From Drancourtella massiliensis (GTDB lineage: Bacteria > Bacillota > Clostridia > Lachnospirales > Lachnospiraceae), in NCBI RefSeq assembly GCF_016900655.1, contig NZ_JACJKH010000011.1, forward strand, positions 39,211 through 103,210: 64,000 bases of DNA. The letters are read 5' to 3'. The position numbers and the translations under genes were made by a program. Shown in pieces: positions 7,664 to 16,039 of this stretch. Position 1 is the stretch's first letter, and each line of letters begins with the position of its first letter. A model generated the notes under the pieces. The model was not told where the DNA came from. It ran no database searches and was given only the letters and a program-made list of their open reading frames with translations.

Positions 7664-9406
7664 TCACGAAACTCTTGTTTCCGGGATGCTGTCCCTGATA
7701 CATAAGGCTCCATATCCAAGCTGATTATTCGGCCACGAATCATATCCCGGAAGTTCTCTGGCTCCTCTTCTCAGAAACGCCTTTGCCTTCTCCCCATATA
7801 AAAACAGATCATTTTTTTCTGTAATTCCCCACTCCATCAAAAGCGCGGCTCCGCCTGATGCAAACGGAGCCGCAAAGGATGTTCCGGTAAAAGATGCATA
7901 CCCTTCCTCTCCCTGTACAGAAACGACATTGACTCCCGGCGCGGCAAGATCCGGTTTCTGATTATTCTGGCTTTTTCGGCCCCGTCCTGAAAAATCAGCG
8001 TAGGACATGGTGTCCGCATCATATGCTGCCACTGTCAGTACTCTGGATGCTGTCGAAGGGATCGTGAGCGTAAGCTCTTCGGTCGGGTAAAAAAAGGCCG
8101 TCCCTTCATTCAGCGTGTAGCTGGCAGGAAGCCACATTTCAAACCGCCCTGTGACAATCTGCTCCGGCACGAGAATAATATTCCATTCTCCACTGTTTAC
8201 ATAATCATCCACCGGCAGGAATTCCAGAAAAATCTCGTTCAGACCACTGTAGGGGCTCGGCTCCCCGTAATACAGCAGAATCTCCGTTTTTCCGGTCAGA
8301 AAACGCTGGGTACCCATCACTTCCCGAATCGGACCGACTCGTTCTCCGGATGGCGTCTTAATCGTCACGCCGATCACATCCGTGTAATCCGTCCAGATCT
8401 GAAGACTGAATGCTCCCTGACGTTCCTGTACTCCAAGCGGTACACTTGTTTCTTCTCCTTCTCTTACAAATCCGGATGTATGTCCGGCCTCTGCCCCTTC
8501 ATTTCCTGTTCCCACACTGATTAAAGTCCTGCCGATCTGCGCAGCCGCATCCAGAAAACGCTCCGGCAGTGATGTTCCGTTATGAGCGCCATATGTATTC
8601 CCAAAGCTGATGTTGACCGATACCGGCATTTGAAGCATTTCCGCCTTTTGTACAATATAGTCTACTGCCTGCATCAGCTCCGCTGTCCGCGGAAATCCCT
8701 CACCTCCCGGATTCCCCAGTTTGACAATGATTAATTCCGCGTCGGGAGCCGTTCCCCGGTAACGTCCGCCGCTGTTTCTTCCATTTCCTGCGGCCACACC
8801 GGCAACGGCAGTCCCGTGACCGGAGCTATCAACACTTGGCACCTTCTGCAGACGCATCGTCCTGTTCGGCTGCTGCAGAGCCTCATTGATCTGCTCTGCC
8901 GAGAATTCCGAACCGATCCGGTACCCTTCCGGCGGTGTCCCTTCCACGGTCTGATCCCAGAGGAAACGGATTCTCGTCGCGCCATCTTCCTGTCTGAAGT
9001 CTGCATTTGCATATTCGATCCCGGAATCAATCACTCCGATCAAAACCCCTTTTCCTGTCAGACGAAAACGGGGTGTCTGCACCGCATCGATGCAGGACAC
9101 CCTTCTTCCGTCTGCCACTTCAAAGAAAAGTCTTTTTGGTTTTTCAATATAGATTACTTCTTCCAGCGAAGCAAGCTTCTCAATATTTTCCTCCCGTATC
9201 CGCACAATAGCAAAATTTTTCAAAAGCGGCGTCACCGACTCCGCAGTCTCCGACACACGTTCCAGCGTACCAGAATACAGAATAATTACGTCCCACGTGT
9301 TTGTCATTTCATTATATCCCACCTGAAGATTTACAGATCGAAGCCGTTCTGTCCCGGTCGCGTCCAGTGCAAGATTTAAAAGATTTTCTATTTTCTGGCT
9401 GGTCAT
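7664..9406 (-). CDS. subtilisin-family (S8) serine protease, Csp-like
   Basis: 580 residues with a complete catalytic triad: D127 in GVIDSGIEY, H197 in SSGHGTAVAG and S510 in FTGTSFAAPFASGG; N302 in GTGNEG fits the oxyanion hole. A long insertion (about residues 310-450) splits the catalytic domain, as in clostridial Csp-type subtilases. An N-terminal region of about 110 residues resembles a prodomain. No signal peptide is visible, so it is probably cytoplasmic or spore-associated. Start 9406 is chosen for GGAAAGGGGAAAG just upstream. The gap to the preceding rubrerythrin gene is only 19 bases, so the two are likely co-transcribed. The cleavage target is unknown. Confidence 0.85.
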   Translation of the reverse strand: MTSQKIENLLNLALDATGTERLRSVNLQVGYNEMTNTWDVIILYSGTLERVSETAESVTPLLKNFAIVRIREENIEKLASLEEVIYIEKPKRLFFEVADGRRVSCIDAVQTPRFRLTGKGVLIGVIDSGIEYANADFRQEDGATRIRFLWDQTVEGTPPEGYRIGSEFSAEQINEALQQPNRTMRLQKVPSVDSSGHGTAVAGVAAGNGRNSGGRYRGTAPDAELIIVKLGNPGGEGFPRTAELMQAVDYIVQKAEMLQMPVSVNISFGNTYGAHNGTSLPERFLDAAAQIGRTLISVGTGNEGAEAGHTSGFVREGEETSVPLGVQERQGAFSLQIWTDYTDVIGVTIKTPSGERVGPIREVMGTQRFLTGKTEILLYYGEPSPYSGLNEIFLEFLPVDDYVNSGEWNIILVPEQIVTGRFEMWLPASYTLNEGTAFFYPTEELTLTIPSTASRVLTVAAYDADTMSYADFSGRGRKSQNNQKPDLAAPGVNVVSVQGEEGYASFTGTSFAAPFASGGAALLMEWGITEKNDLFLYGEKAKAFLRRGARELPGYDSWPNNQLGYGALCIRDSIPETRVS

Positions 9407-9425
9407 TCTTTCCCCTTTCCTCGTA

Positions 9426-10037
9426 TTACCTGCATGCTGAAAATCCAAGATACGGAGCCATGCATGCCGGAATAAAATATCCCCGTTCATGTCTGCACAC
9501 CGGACAGACCGGAGGGACTTTTTCTCCTTTAAAAATATGGCCGCAGTTCAGACACATCCATTCTCCCTGTCCCGAAGACTCATAATAAGTCTCCTTCTTT
9601 AACATTTCTGCAATCTTTGCAAAACGCTCCCCGTGAATTTTTTCCACTTCCGCAATCTGTGAGAATGCATATGCTGCTTCCGGGAAGCCTTCCTCCTCCG
9701 CTGTCTTTGCAAAGGCCGGATACACCTCCTGATGTTCCTCCTGCTCATTATGCGCTGCCATCATCAGAAGTTCAACCAGACTTTCCGACTGATCCACCGG
9801 ATATCCTCCTTCGATCCGGATGTTCTCTCCCGCTTCCGTCTTCAGAAGCTCATAAAACCGGGCCGCATGCGCTCTCTCCTGATCCGCCGTAAAAAGAAAG
9901 ATCTCCTTGAGCGCGAAAAAACCTTTCCGGCACGCTTCCTCTGCCGCAATTGTATACCGGTTTCTCGCCTGGCTTTCTCCGGCAAATGCTTTCATCAGAT
10001 TTTCTTTTGTTCTGCTCTGTGAAAATTCAACAGCCAT
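9426..10037 (-). CDS. rbr: rubrerythrin
   Basis: A 203-residue non-haem diiron peroxidase that removes hydrogen peroxide in anaerobes using electrons from rubredoxin or NADH systems. The ferritin-like four-helix domain (about 1-150) carries the carboxylates in FAGESQARNRY, ADQERAHA, AAHNEQEEHQ and AEVEKIHGERF. The C-terminal rubredoxin-like domain has CLNCGH and CPVCRHERGYF (two CxxC knuckles). A short extra tail follows. Start ATG 10037 is behind GGAAAGGAGCAG. It heads the likely rubrerythrin-subtilase transcript. Confidence 0.95.
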   Translation of the reverse strand: MAVEFSQSRTKENLMKAFAGESQARNRYTIAAEEACRKGFFALKEIFLFTADQERAHAARFYELLKTEAGENIRIEGGYPVDQSESLVELLMMAAHNEQEEHQEVYPAFAKTAEEEGFPEAAYAFSQIAEVEKIHGERFAKIAEMLKKETYYESSGQGEWMCLNCGHIFKGEKVPPVCPVCRHERGYFIPACMAPYLGFSACR

Positions 10038-10104
10038 GTTACTTACTGCTCCTTTCCATTCTTTTAAAGAGTAGTATGCACCATGGCCGTCTTTTTATTC
10101 GTAT

Positions 10105-11121
10105 TTAATTAAATCCGATGATTCTTCTCATCACAGAGTATCCCATGGACGAGATCTTTCTTCCTGATCTTCCCGGAAGATTCATGGTCTGTCCTAAAAT
10201 TCCATATCGAATTTTGAAATAGGTTTTATAATCTTTCCTTTTCAGATAGGTCCACAGTTCCTTTTTCTTTTTCAGATTTTCCTCTTTCTTGGACCGGATA
10301 CAGATAATGGACGAAACAGTCATCATGATCGCCAGATATTTGATCATATAGCTCCGAAGCTTTTTATTCGAGATCATCTTCATCTGGTACATATCAATCA
10401 TGGTCTGGTTGACATACAACTGCTGATCAATCCTCTTGATCATGTTTTTCTCATTGACAGACTGATCATCCCGCCCGATATAATAGCGATACAGATTCAC
10501 ATCCAGATAGTAAATCGTTCTGACATGCGGCAGCGGATAATAGACATAAATATTGTCCACATAAAACGTATGCTTCGGAAGATGCAGCTGACAAAGCTTC
10601 AAAAGTTCTGTCCTGTAAATAACCGAATGCATCAGAATATACTGATCTATCCGGAAATGCCCGAGATCACTCCATCCGAACACCTGATCCTGAGGAAGGC
10701 AGTTCCTGTAATGAATCACTTTTTTGTGGGAGGCTCCGACTTTCTCATATACATAATTGGAAATCAGCATGTCCACTTCTTCGCCGTTCTCCTCGAATCT
10801 CCGCAACGTCTCCATGATCTTCAGAAGCGCTTCTTCATCCAGCCAGTCATCGCTGTCCACTACCTTAAAATACTTTCCCTGGGCATGCAGAAGACCGCTG
10901 TTGACCGCTTCTCCATGTCCGCCGTTCTCCTGACTGACCACTCGTACGATATCCGGGTATTCCCGTTCGTACCGTCTCGCGATCTCCTCGGTTCCGTCTT
11001 TGGATCCGTCATTGACAATGATGACCTCGATGTCCTTTCCTCCCTTGAGGACAGACTCTATCGCGCGCTCCATGTAGTCCTGTGAGTTATAGCATGGTAT
11101 TGCAAATGTTATATACTTCAT
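10105..11121 (-). CDS. family 2 glycosyltransferase
   Basis: 338 residues, GT-A fold. The nucleotide-sugar binding start ITFAIPCYNSQDYMERAIES, the block IVNDGSKDGT and the metal-binding DSDDW (about residues 92-96) are typical of GT2 enzymes that build surface polysaccharides or glycolipids. No membrane segment is obvious; the basic C-terminus may dock to the membrane. Donor and acceptor cannot be predicted. The gene is alone, with its own promoter, and is divergent from the arsenic-type island. Start 11121 follows ACGGGGGAAG. Confidence 0.88.
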   Translation of the reverse strand: MKYITFAIPCYNSQDYMERAIESVLKGGKDIEVIIVNDGSKDGTEEIARRYEREYPDIVRVVSQENGGHGEAVNSGLLHAQGKYFKVVDSDDWLDEEALLKIMETLRRFEENGEEVDMLISNYVYEKVGASHKKVIHYRNCLPQDQVFGWSDLGHFRIDQYILMHSVIYRTELLKLCQLHLPKHTFYVDNIYVYYPLPHVRTIYYLDVNLYRYYIGRDDQSVNEKNMIKRIDQQLYVNQTMIDMYQMKMISNKKLRSYMIKYLAIMMTVSSIICIRSKKEENLKKKKELWTYLKRKDYKTYFKIRYGILGQTMNLPGRSGRKISSMGYSVMRRIIGFN

Positions 11122-11161
11122 GTTCTTCCCCCGTTCCTGCTTTTTTGCAGTTACTGCTTAC

Positions 11162-11190
11162 AGTATAATCGTTTTTGAACGATTTTCCAA
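11162..11190 (-). promoter_or_regulatory. promoter of the glycosyltransferase gene
   Basis: On the minus strand TTGGAA (11185-11190), 17 bases and TATACT (11162-11167). A 7-bp inverted repeat (AATCGTT/AACGATT) fills most of the spacer and could be an operator. Confidence 0.6.
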
Positions 11191-11239
11191 GGAAAATCTC
11201 TATAAAAAAAAACATTCTCTTAATATCCGGCAATACATA

Positions 11240-11268
11240 TTGACATTTTTCTATGTGTTTTATATACT
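11240..11268 (+). promoter_or_regulatory. promoter of the cobW-thioredoxin unit
   Basis: TTGACA (11240-11245), exactly 17 bases and TATACT (11263-11268). The first 12 bases, TTGACATTTTTC, are identical to the start of the arsR promoter on the opposite strand at 14510-14521, which suggests shared control. Confidence 0.8.
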
Positions 11269-11285
11269 ACGATATATAGATATTC
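11269..11285 (+). promoter_or_regulatory. ArsR-type operator half-site downstream of the cobW -10
   Basis: The sequence around TATATAGATATT (11273-11284) occurs at the predicted transcription start. The same 12 bases form one half of the perfect palindrome in front of arsR (14471-14482). This suggests repression of the cobW unit by the same ArsR protein; it is inferred from the match alone. Confidence 0.55.
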
Positions 11286-11289
11286 TTCA

Positions 11290-11331
11290 ATGTATATTCA
11301 TCAAAAAAAAACGGGGTAGATGAATATACAT
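11290..11331. repeat. 13-bp inverted repeat in the cobW leader
   Basis: ATGTATATTCATC (11290-11302) and GATGAATATACAT (11319-11331) are perfectly complementary around a 16-base A-rich loop. Transcribed, this would form a hairpin about 37 bases before the cobW start; as DNA it could be a second operator. Confidence 0.6.
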
Positions 11332-11368
11332 GATCCAAAATATAAAAATTGTCAAAGGAGTTGTTAAC

Positions 11369-12304
11369 ATGTCTGTAAACACAAAACTATATGTTTTGAC
11401 CGGTTTTTTAGGTTCCGGCAAAACAACTGTACTTCTGGAACTGCTGAAACAGTTAAAGGGGCACAAAATAGGTGTGATTCAAAATGAATTTGGAAAGCTG
11501 GGAATTGACGGAACCATTCTCAGAAATGATGATATTCAGATGGTCGAAATCAACCGGGGCTCGATTTTCTGCTCCTGTCTGAAGCTGAACTTTGTAAATG
11601 CTCTTGCCGAAATGTCGAAACAGGATTTTGAATATCTGTTCGTGGAAAGCTCCGGCTGGGGTGATCCTTCCAATGTAAACGAAATTCTCGAAGCAGCCAG
11701 GGTCGTTTCTGACAAAGAATATGATTTCAAAGGTGTGTTATGTTTCGTGGATGCGGTAAATTTTCTTGAACAGGTAAAAGACGAAGAGACTACATACCGG
11801 CAGTTAAAGCACTGTCACCTTGCAATTATTACAAAAACCGATCTTGCAGATGAAGAACAGATTCAAAAGGTCACACAACAGATCAGAGACATCAATCCTG
11901 TATGCGAAATTCTGATCAGCGCGAATGGCCAAATGGACTATTCCTTTCTCCGGAAAGATCTGACGATTTATCAGTGGGCGGAGTCCGAAGAGACAACCAA
12001 CTCCGTGGAAAACAAGCCAAAGTCAATCTTCCTGGAATATAATGGTACCGTTGAAAAAAGTAAGCTGGATCGTTTTTTGCAAAGTCTGACCCCTGATGCA
12101 TACCGGGTAAAAGGATTTTGCAGACTTGAAAAAGAAGGCTGGACACAGATTGATGTCGTGGAAGCACTGATTGATTATAAACCTTCTGAGGAATTTGAAA
12201 AATCACAGCTTGTATTTATTTCAAAAATCGGACCTGCAATCATCAAAAAAATCTTTTCATCATGGCAGGAATGTGTTGGAACGGAAATGACGTTAAAAAA
12301 CTAG
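11369..12304 (+). CDS. CobW/HypB/UreG-family GTPase, putative metallochaperone
   Basis: 311 residues. G3E-family GTPase with Walker A GFLGSGKTT (12-20), QNEFGKLGIDG, the switch FVESSGWGDP and the guanine motif TKTD (155-158); a CobW C-terminal domain follows from about residue 220. COG0523 proteins usually hold metal at a GCxCC motif; here the equivalent stretch is GSIFCSCLK (64-72), a CxC variant that may bind thiophilic metal. Start 11369 follows AAAGGAG; the ATG at 11330 lies inside an inverted repeat and has no ribosome site. Co-transcribed with the CxxC protein 13 bases downstream. The position opposite arsR/arsP/arsC suggests a role in arsenic or metal handling, which is inference. Confidence 0.85.
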   Translation: MSVNTKLYVLTGFLGSGKTTVLLELLKQLKGHKIGVIQNEFGKLGIDGTILRNDDIQMVEINRGSIFCSCLKLNFVNALAEMSKQDFEYLFVESSGWGDPSNVNEILEAARVVSDKEYDFKGVLCFVDAVNFLEQVKDEETTYRQLKHCHLAIITKTDLADEEQIQKVTQQIRDINPVCEILISANGQMDYSFLRKDLTIYQWAESEETTNSVENKPKSIFLEYNGTVEKSKLDRFLQSLTPDAYRVKGFCRLEKEGWTQIDVVEALIDYKPSEEFEKSQLVFISKIGPAIIKKIFSSWQECVGTEMTLKN

Positions 12305-12317
12305 ATTGGAGATTATC

Positions 12318-12557
12318 ATGAATATCAAAGTAATAGGCGTGGGATGTGAAAAATGCAGCCGGCTTTATGAGAATGTACAGAAAGCCGTGCAGGAAACCGG
12401 ATGTGAAGCTGAAGTAGAAAAAGTGGAGGATCTTATTGATATCGTAAAGCTCGGCGTTATGTCAGCTCCTTCTCTTATGATCGACGGAAAATTAGTCGTG
12501 TCAGGCAGAGTCGCTAAAACATCTGAAATCATTACTCTTATCAAATCATATAAATAA
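12318..12557 (+). CDS. small thioredoxin-like redox-active disulfide protein
   Basis: 79 residues with the start MNIKVIGVGCEKC carrying a CxxC pair (C10, C13) and the cis-Pro block SAPSLMIDGKLV typical of the thioredoxin fold. This is the small redox-active disulfide family often found beside ArsP-type permeases. It could reduce the arsenate reductase encoded opposite, or hand electrons to the permease system. Start 12318 follows TTGGAGATT. It ends at a strong bidirectional terminator. Confidence 0.85.
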   Translation: MNIKVIGVGCEKCSRLYENVQKAVQETGCEAEVEKVEDLIDIVKLGVMSAPSLMIDGKLVVSGRVAKTSEIITLIKSYK

Positions 12558-12582
12558 AGGAGATTACTTTCTTCCAAAACTA

Positions 12583-12633
12583 AAAATCCTATTAAGCAGT
12601 TCCGGCCAGGCATGATCTGCTTAATAGGATTTA
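12583..12633. terminator. bidirectional terminator between the two halves of the arsenic-type island
   Basis: AAAATCCTATTAAGCAG (12583-12599) pairs with CTGCTTAATAGGATTT (12617-12632), with A and T tails on either side. It separates converging transcription units. Confidence 0.85.
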
Positions 12634-12637
12634 TTAC

Positions 12638-13033
12638 TTACATCTCTTTTATTCTTCTGGCAATTTCTTCGATTACCTGTATGAAACATGCATCGTCCTT
12701 TCCTGTCGGATCAGCAAGCCCCCAGTCTTCATCGAAGTCCCGCCCGATATAAGGGCAGCCGACATCGCACCCCATTGATATTGCAATATCAGGTGCAGGA
12801 ATTTTATCAACCGTCTTACTGTACTGTGTTTCTTCCATATCGATTCCGTATAGCTGCTTCATAATCCTTACCGCATCCTGATTAATCTGCGGTTTTGTTT
12901 CCGTTCCCGCTGAATAAAATTCAAAACGGTCTCCTGCCAAATGTTTCCCGAGCGCTTCCGCAATCTGACTGCGGCAGGAATTGTGAACACAGATAAAAGC
13001 GATTTTTTTCTTGCCAAAATTCTCTAATGCCAT
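12638..13033 (-). CDS. arsC: arsenate reductase, low-molecular-weight phosphatase type
   Basis: 131 residues. The P-loop CVHNSCRSQ (C15 to R21) is the CX5R active site of thioredoxin-coupled arsenate reductases. The second cysteine pair is C89 and C93 in SMGCDVGCPYI (CX3C), and D108 in LADPTGK is the general acid position. It reduces arsenate to arsenite with the disulfide relay ending on thioredoxin, for which the CxxC protein at 12318 is a candidate. It is the last gene of the arsR-permease-arsC set, 17 bases after the permease stop. Start 13033 follows AGGAGG. Confidence 0.9.
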   Translation of the reverse strand: MALENFGKKKIAFICVHNSCRSQIAEALGKHLAGDRFEFYSAGTETKPQINQDAVRIMKQLYGIDMEETQYSKTVDKIPAPDIAISMGCDVGCPYIGRDFDEDWGLADPTGKDDACFIQVIEEIARRIKEM

Positions 13034-13050
13034 GATGCGAACCTCCTAAA

Positions 13051-14064
13051 TTATATAATTAAATATTGTATTGCATTGAAAAAGTAACCCACGATAATAA
13101 TGCCAATCGTACATATTCCAATGAAAATACCAAGCAGTTTCGGTTTAACCGCTTTGCGAAGCATAATCATTGATGGAAGCGAAAGCGTCGTTACGGCCAT
13201 CATAAAGGAAAGGACGACGCCAAGCAAAGCTCCCTTTGCCAGCAACGCCTCTGCAATCGGGATTGTACCGAAAATGTCCGCATACATCGGAATACCGACT
13301 ATCGTAGCAAGAATTACACCAAACGGATTGTTATCACCAAGTGCCTTGACAATAAATTCTTCTGGAATCCAGTTGTGAATAACAGCACCAATACCTACAC
13401 CTATCAAAACATAAGGAGCAACCTTTTTCGCTGTTGAAACAACCTGGTCCCAAGCATAGTTCATTCGCTCTTTAAAATGTAATTCTGCTTGCGGAACATC
13501 AATAGAATGACCGTTTCGGATATATTCTTCTACTTGATTTTCAAGATTCAGCTTTTCGATTAACGTACCACCGACAACAGCAATCACCAATCCGAAAATA
13601 ACATAAAAAACAGCGACTTTCCAACCGAAAATACTCATCAACAAAACAAGGCTTCCAAGGTCAACCATAGGCGAAGAAATCAAAAAGGAAAATGTAACGC
13701 CAAGTGGCAAACCTGCGCTTGTAAATCCGATAAACAGTGGAATAGAGGAACAGGAACAGAACGGTGTTACTGTTCCGAGCAGGGCAGCGATGATATTGGC
13801 CCATATCCCATGAAATCTGCCGAGTATCTTTTTTGTTCTTTCCGGTGGAAAATAACTTTGAATATACGAAATAATCAAAATTAACACGCCAAGCAGTACC
13901 ATTATTTTTATAGTATCGTAAATAAAAAATTGAACACTGGCCCCGATTTTACTTGTGGTATCTAAGCCACAAGCGTTCAAAATTGTTTCAATAAGTCGAT
14001 TCAGCCAGTTCATACCGAGGACTTCATTTTGAAAAAAGTCCCACGCTCCTTTTAATGTCTCCAT
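13051..14064 (-). CDS. ArsP-type permease (PF03773 family)
   Basis: 337 residues with about eight membrane segments. The conserved TPFCSCSSIPLFIGF (around residues 100-114) is the signature of the ArsP_1/YraQ permease family, whose ArsP members export trivalent organoarsenicals and others move unknown metals. A second repeat-like half contains TIVGIPMYADIFGTIPIAEAL. The cytoplasmic loop around 175-205 is charged. Flanking arsR and arsC argue for arsenic export, but the exact substrate (arsenite or methylarsenite) cannot be read from sequence. Start 14064 follows AAAGGAGATTT. Confidence 0.85.
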   Translation of the reverse strand: METLKGAWDFFQNEVLGMNWLNRLIETILNACGLDTTSKIGASVQFFIYDTIKIMVLLGVLILIISYIQSYFPPERTKKILGRFHGIWANIIAALLGTVTPFCSCSSIPLFIGFTSAGLPLGVTFSFLISSPMVDLGSLVLLMSIFGWKVAVFYVIFGLVIAVVGGTLIEKLNLENQVEEYIRNGHSIDVPQAELHFKERMNYAWDQVVSTAKKVAPYVLIGVGIGAVIHNWIPEEFIVKALGDNNPFGVILATIVGIPMYADIFGTIPIAEALLAKGALLGVVLSFMMAVTTLSLPSMIMLRKAVKPKLLGIFIGICTIGIIIVGYFFNAIQYLII

Positions 14065-14080
14065 AGAAATCTCCTTTTAT

Positions 14081-14104
14081 ATAGTCATATTGAAATATGT
14101 CTAT
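14081..14104. promoter_or_regulatory. palindromic operator upstream of the permease gene
   Basis: ATAGTCATATT and AATATGTCTAT form an almost perfect palindrome around GA, 17 bases before the permease start. The outer ATAG/CTAT arms resemble those of the arsR palindrome. No clear -35/-10 is seen here, so it may modulate read-through from arsR or mark a weak internal promoter. Confidence 0.45.
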
Positions 14105-14147
14105 TTGTTCTCTCAAATATAAGCCGTGCGGAAAAGCATTGATTCTC

Positions 14148-14456
14148 TTACTTTTCACAACACGACTTATCTTCACATTCGCTTTCAAGCGTAGTCAAAC
14201 GCTGTAAACATTCTTTCGCCTGTTCCACACCTTTCTCTGAAATGGAGTAGTGGGTCCACTTTCCTTCTTTGCGTCCAACAACAATTTCAGCATCGCAGAG
14301 TATTTTCATATGATGTGAAAGTGTTGGCTGCGTAACATTGATTTCTTCCAGCAGCTTGCAGGCACATTTCTCGCCCGAACGCAACATTTTTATAATTTTA
14401 ATGCGGTTTTCGTCGCAGAATGCTTTAAAGATTAGTGCGATCTTCTTATCATCCAT
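14148..14456 (-). CDS. arsR: ArsR-family metalloregulator
   Basis: 102-residue winged-helix repressor. The metal site GEKCACKLLEEIN (about residues 28-40) is the CxC motif of As(III)-sensing ArsR proteins. The recognition region VTQPTLSHHMKIL follows, and the wing EGKWTHYSIS is clear. The C-terminal tail CEDKSCCEK adds three cysteines that could complete or extend the thiolate site. It heads the arsR-permease-arsC unit and has a consensus promoter with a perfect palindrome over the start site. GGAGGG precedes the start. Confidence 0.92.
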   Translation of the reverse strand: MDDKKIALIFKAFCDENRIKIIKMLRSGEKCACKLLEEINVTQPTLSHHMKILCDAEIVVGRKEGKWTHYSISEKGVEQAKECLQRLTTLESECEDKSCCEK

Positions 14457-14471
14457 CTTCTCCCTCCTTAT

Positions 14472-14487
14472 ATAGATATTTATCTAT
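14472..14487. promoter_or_regulatory. ArsR operator palindrome
   Basis: ATAGATA-TT-TATCTAT is a perfect 7-2-7 palindrome between the -10 and the ribosome site of arsR, at the position expected for autorepression. Its left half recurs at the cobW promoter. Confidence 0.75.
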
Positions 14488-14492
14488 GTGTT

Positions 14493-14521
14493 ATTATATA
14501 CACCGTTCTGAAAAATGTCAA
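14493..14521 (-). promoter_or_regulatory. arsR promoter
   Basis: On the minus strand TTGACA (14516-14521), 17 bases and TATAAT (14493-14498), a full consensus promoter sitting against the operator. Confidence 0.85.
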
Positions 14522-14556
14522 TAAGTTTTTCGTCTGGATTTTTGACGCCTCATCTA

Positions 14557-14585
14557 TTGAGTATTCCTCCCTTTTTCGTTATACT
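14557..14585 (+). promoter_or_regulatory. promoter of the first phosphofructokinase gene
   Basis: TTGAGT (14557-14562), 17 bases and TATACT (14580-14585), about 39 bases before the start codon. Confidence 0.6.
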
Positions 14586-14623
14586 AAATTACAAAATGAG
14601 AAAAAAACTGGAGGATATGAAAT

Positions 14624-15844
14624 ATGAAACATAACATACTGGTAGGACAGTCCGGAGGGCCGACCGCTGTTATCAACGGAAGTCTCTACGGCGTCGTTAA
14701 GAGAGGGTTGGAGACACCGCAGATTGACAATATTTACGGAATGGTCAATGGAATTGAGGGATTTTTAAATGGAAACATGATGGATATGCGTACCCTGGAA
14801 GAAAACGGCACGCTTCCTCTTTTGAAGACAACACCGGGTGCCTATCTTGGCTCCTGCCGTTACAAGCTTCCGGAAGATCTCTCCGATCCGGTTTATCCGC
14901 AGCTGTTTGCAAAATTTGCGGAATATGAGATTCAGTCCGTCTTCTATATCGGCGGAAATGATTCCATGGATACGGTCAGCAAGCTCTCCCGCTATGCAGC
15001 CAAAAATGAAAGCAGCATCCGTTTTATCGGTATTCCGAAAACCATCGACAATGATCTCGTCATGACAGACCATACACCAGGCTTTGGAAGCGCTGCAAAA
15101 TATGTGGCATCCACAGTCCGTGAAATCGCTGTCGATGCATCAGTATATGACAACAAGCCTTCCGTTACGATCGTAGAGATTATGGGACGACATGCGGGAT
15201 GGCTGACTGCCGCTTCTGCTCTTGCAAGAAAGTTTGAAGGAGACAATCCGGTACTGATTTACCTGCCGGAAACTGCATTTGACAAAGACCGTTTCCTTTC
15301 CCAGGTACAGGATGCCCTGAAGAAGACTACGAACCTTGTCGTTTGTATTTCCGAAGGAATTCACGATGCCGAAGGCACCTTTATCTGTGAATACGCAAGC
15401 GAAGTCGGCACCGATACCTTTGGTCACAAAATGTTGACAGGTTCCGGAAAATATCTGGAAAACCTTGTAAAAGATACACTTGGTATTAAAGTACGCTCTG
15501 TGGAACTCAATGTCTCCCAGCGCTGCTCTTCTTCCTGCCTGTCCGGCACTGATCTGGAAGAAGCAGTCTGTGCAGGTTCTTATGGAGTTGACTGTGCCAT
15601 GGATGGGAAAACCGGCGTTATGATCACCTTTGAGAGACAGGCTGGGGATTCCTACGAGATGGTTCCAGGGACTGCTGATGTCAATCAGATCTGCAATGAA
15701 GAGAAAGTTGTTCCTTCCGACTGGATCACTGCAGATGGATCCGATGTTACAGAATCGTTCCTGAACTATGTCCGTCCGCTGATTCAGGGACAGGTGGAAG
15801 TGCCTCAGAAAGACGGCCTGCCACATTTCATCTATAGAAAATAA
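14624..15844 (+). CDS. 6-phosphofructokinase homologue (PPi-type sequence signature), copy 1
   Basis: 406 residues. Phosphorylates fructose 6-phosphate in glycolysis. The start VGQSGGPTAVINGSL and the core blocks GGNDSMDT (110-117), PKTIDNDLVMTDHTPGFGSA (138-157) and EIMGRHAGWL define the PFK family. PKTIDND is the PPi-dependent form (ATP enzymes have PGTIDND). The metal/phosphate loop reads GGNDS rather than GGDGS (ATP) or GGDDS (PPi), so the phosphoryl donor should be tested. GGAGG precedes ATG 14624. A paralogue of the same length lies 1.1 kb away on the other strand. Single-gene unit with its own promoter. Confidence 0.88.
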   Translation: MKHNILVGQSGGPTAVINGSLYGVVKRGLETPQIDNIYGMVNGIEGFLNGNMMDMRTLEENGTLPLLKTTPGAYLGSCRYKLPEDLSDPVYPQLFAKFAEYEIQSVFYIGGNDSMDTVSKLSRYAAKNESSIRFIGIPKTIDNDLVMTDHTPGFGSAAKYVASTVREIAVDASVYDNKPSVTIVEIMGRHAGWLTAASALARKFEGDNPVLIYLPETAFDKDRFLSQVQDALKKTTNLVVCISEGIHDAEGTFICEYASEVGTDTFGHKMLTGSGKYLENLVKDTLGIKVRSVELNVSQRCSSSCLSGTDLEEAVCAGSYGVDCAMDGKTGVMITFERQAGDSYEMVPGTADVNQICNEEKVVPSDWITADGSDVTESFLNYVRPLIQGQVEVPQKDGLPHFIYRK

Positions 15845-16039
15845 GAGAAAGTGTACAATCTGCACAACATCCGTCTTTACGTTCATATTTTGTTCATTTT
15901 TTGTTTTTTAAATGTTGATTTGTAGAACACTTTTTTTTCACGAATAACAGGTATACTAAAATCATCAAAAAGAAAACAAAACAGAACTGATAAAGACGCT
16001 GTCAAGTAAATACTTTTTGAATAAACTTTTTCATAATAA

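Noticed and set aside
15845..16039. Small RNA gene between the first pfk and the hairpin pair
   Set aside because: A TATACT lies near 15952, but there is no -35 at proper spacing and no conserved structure I can recognise.
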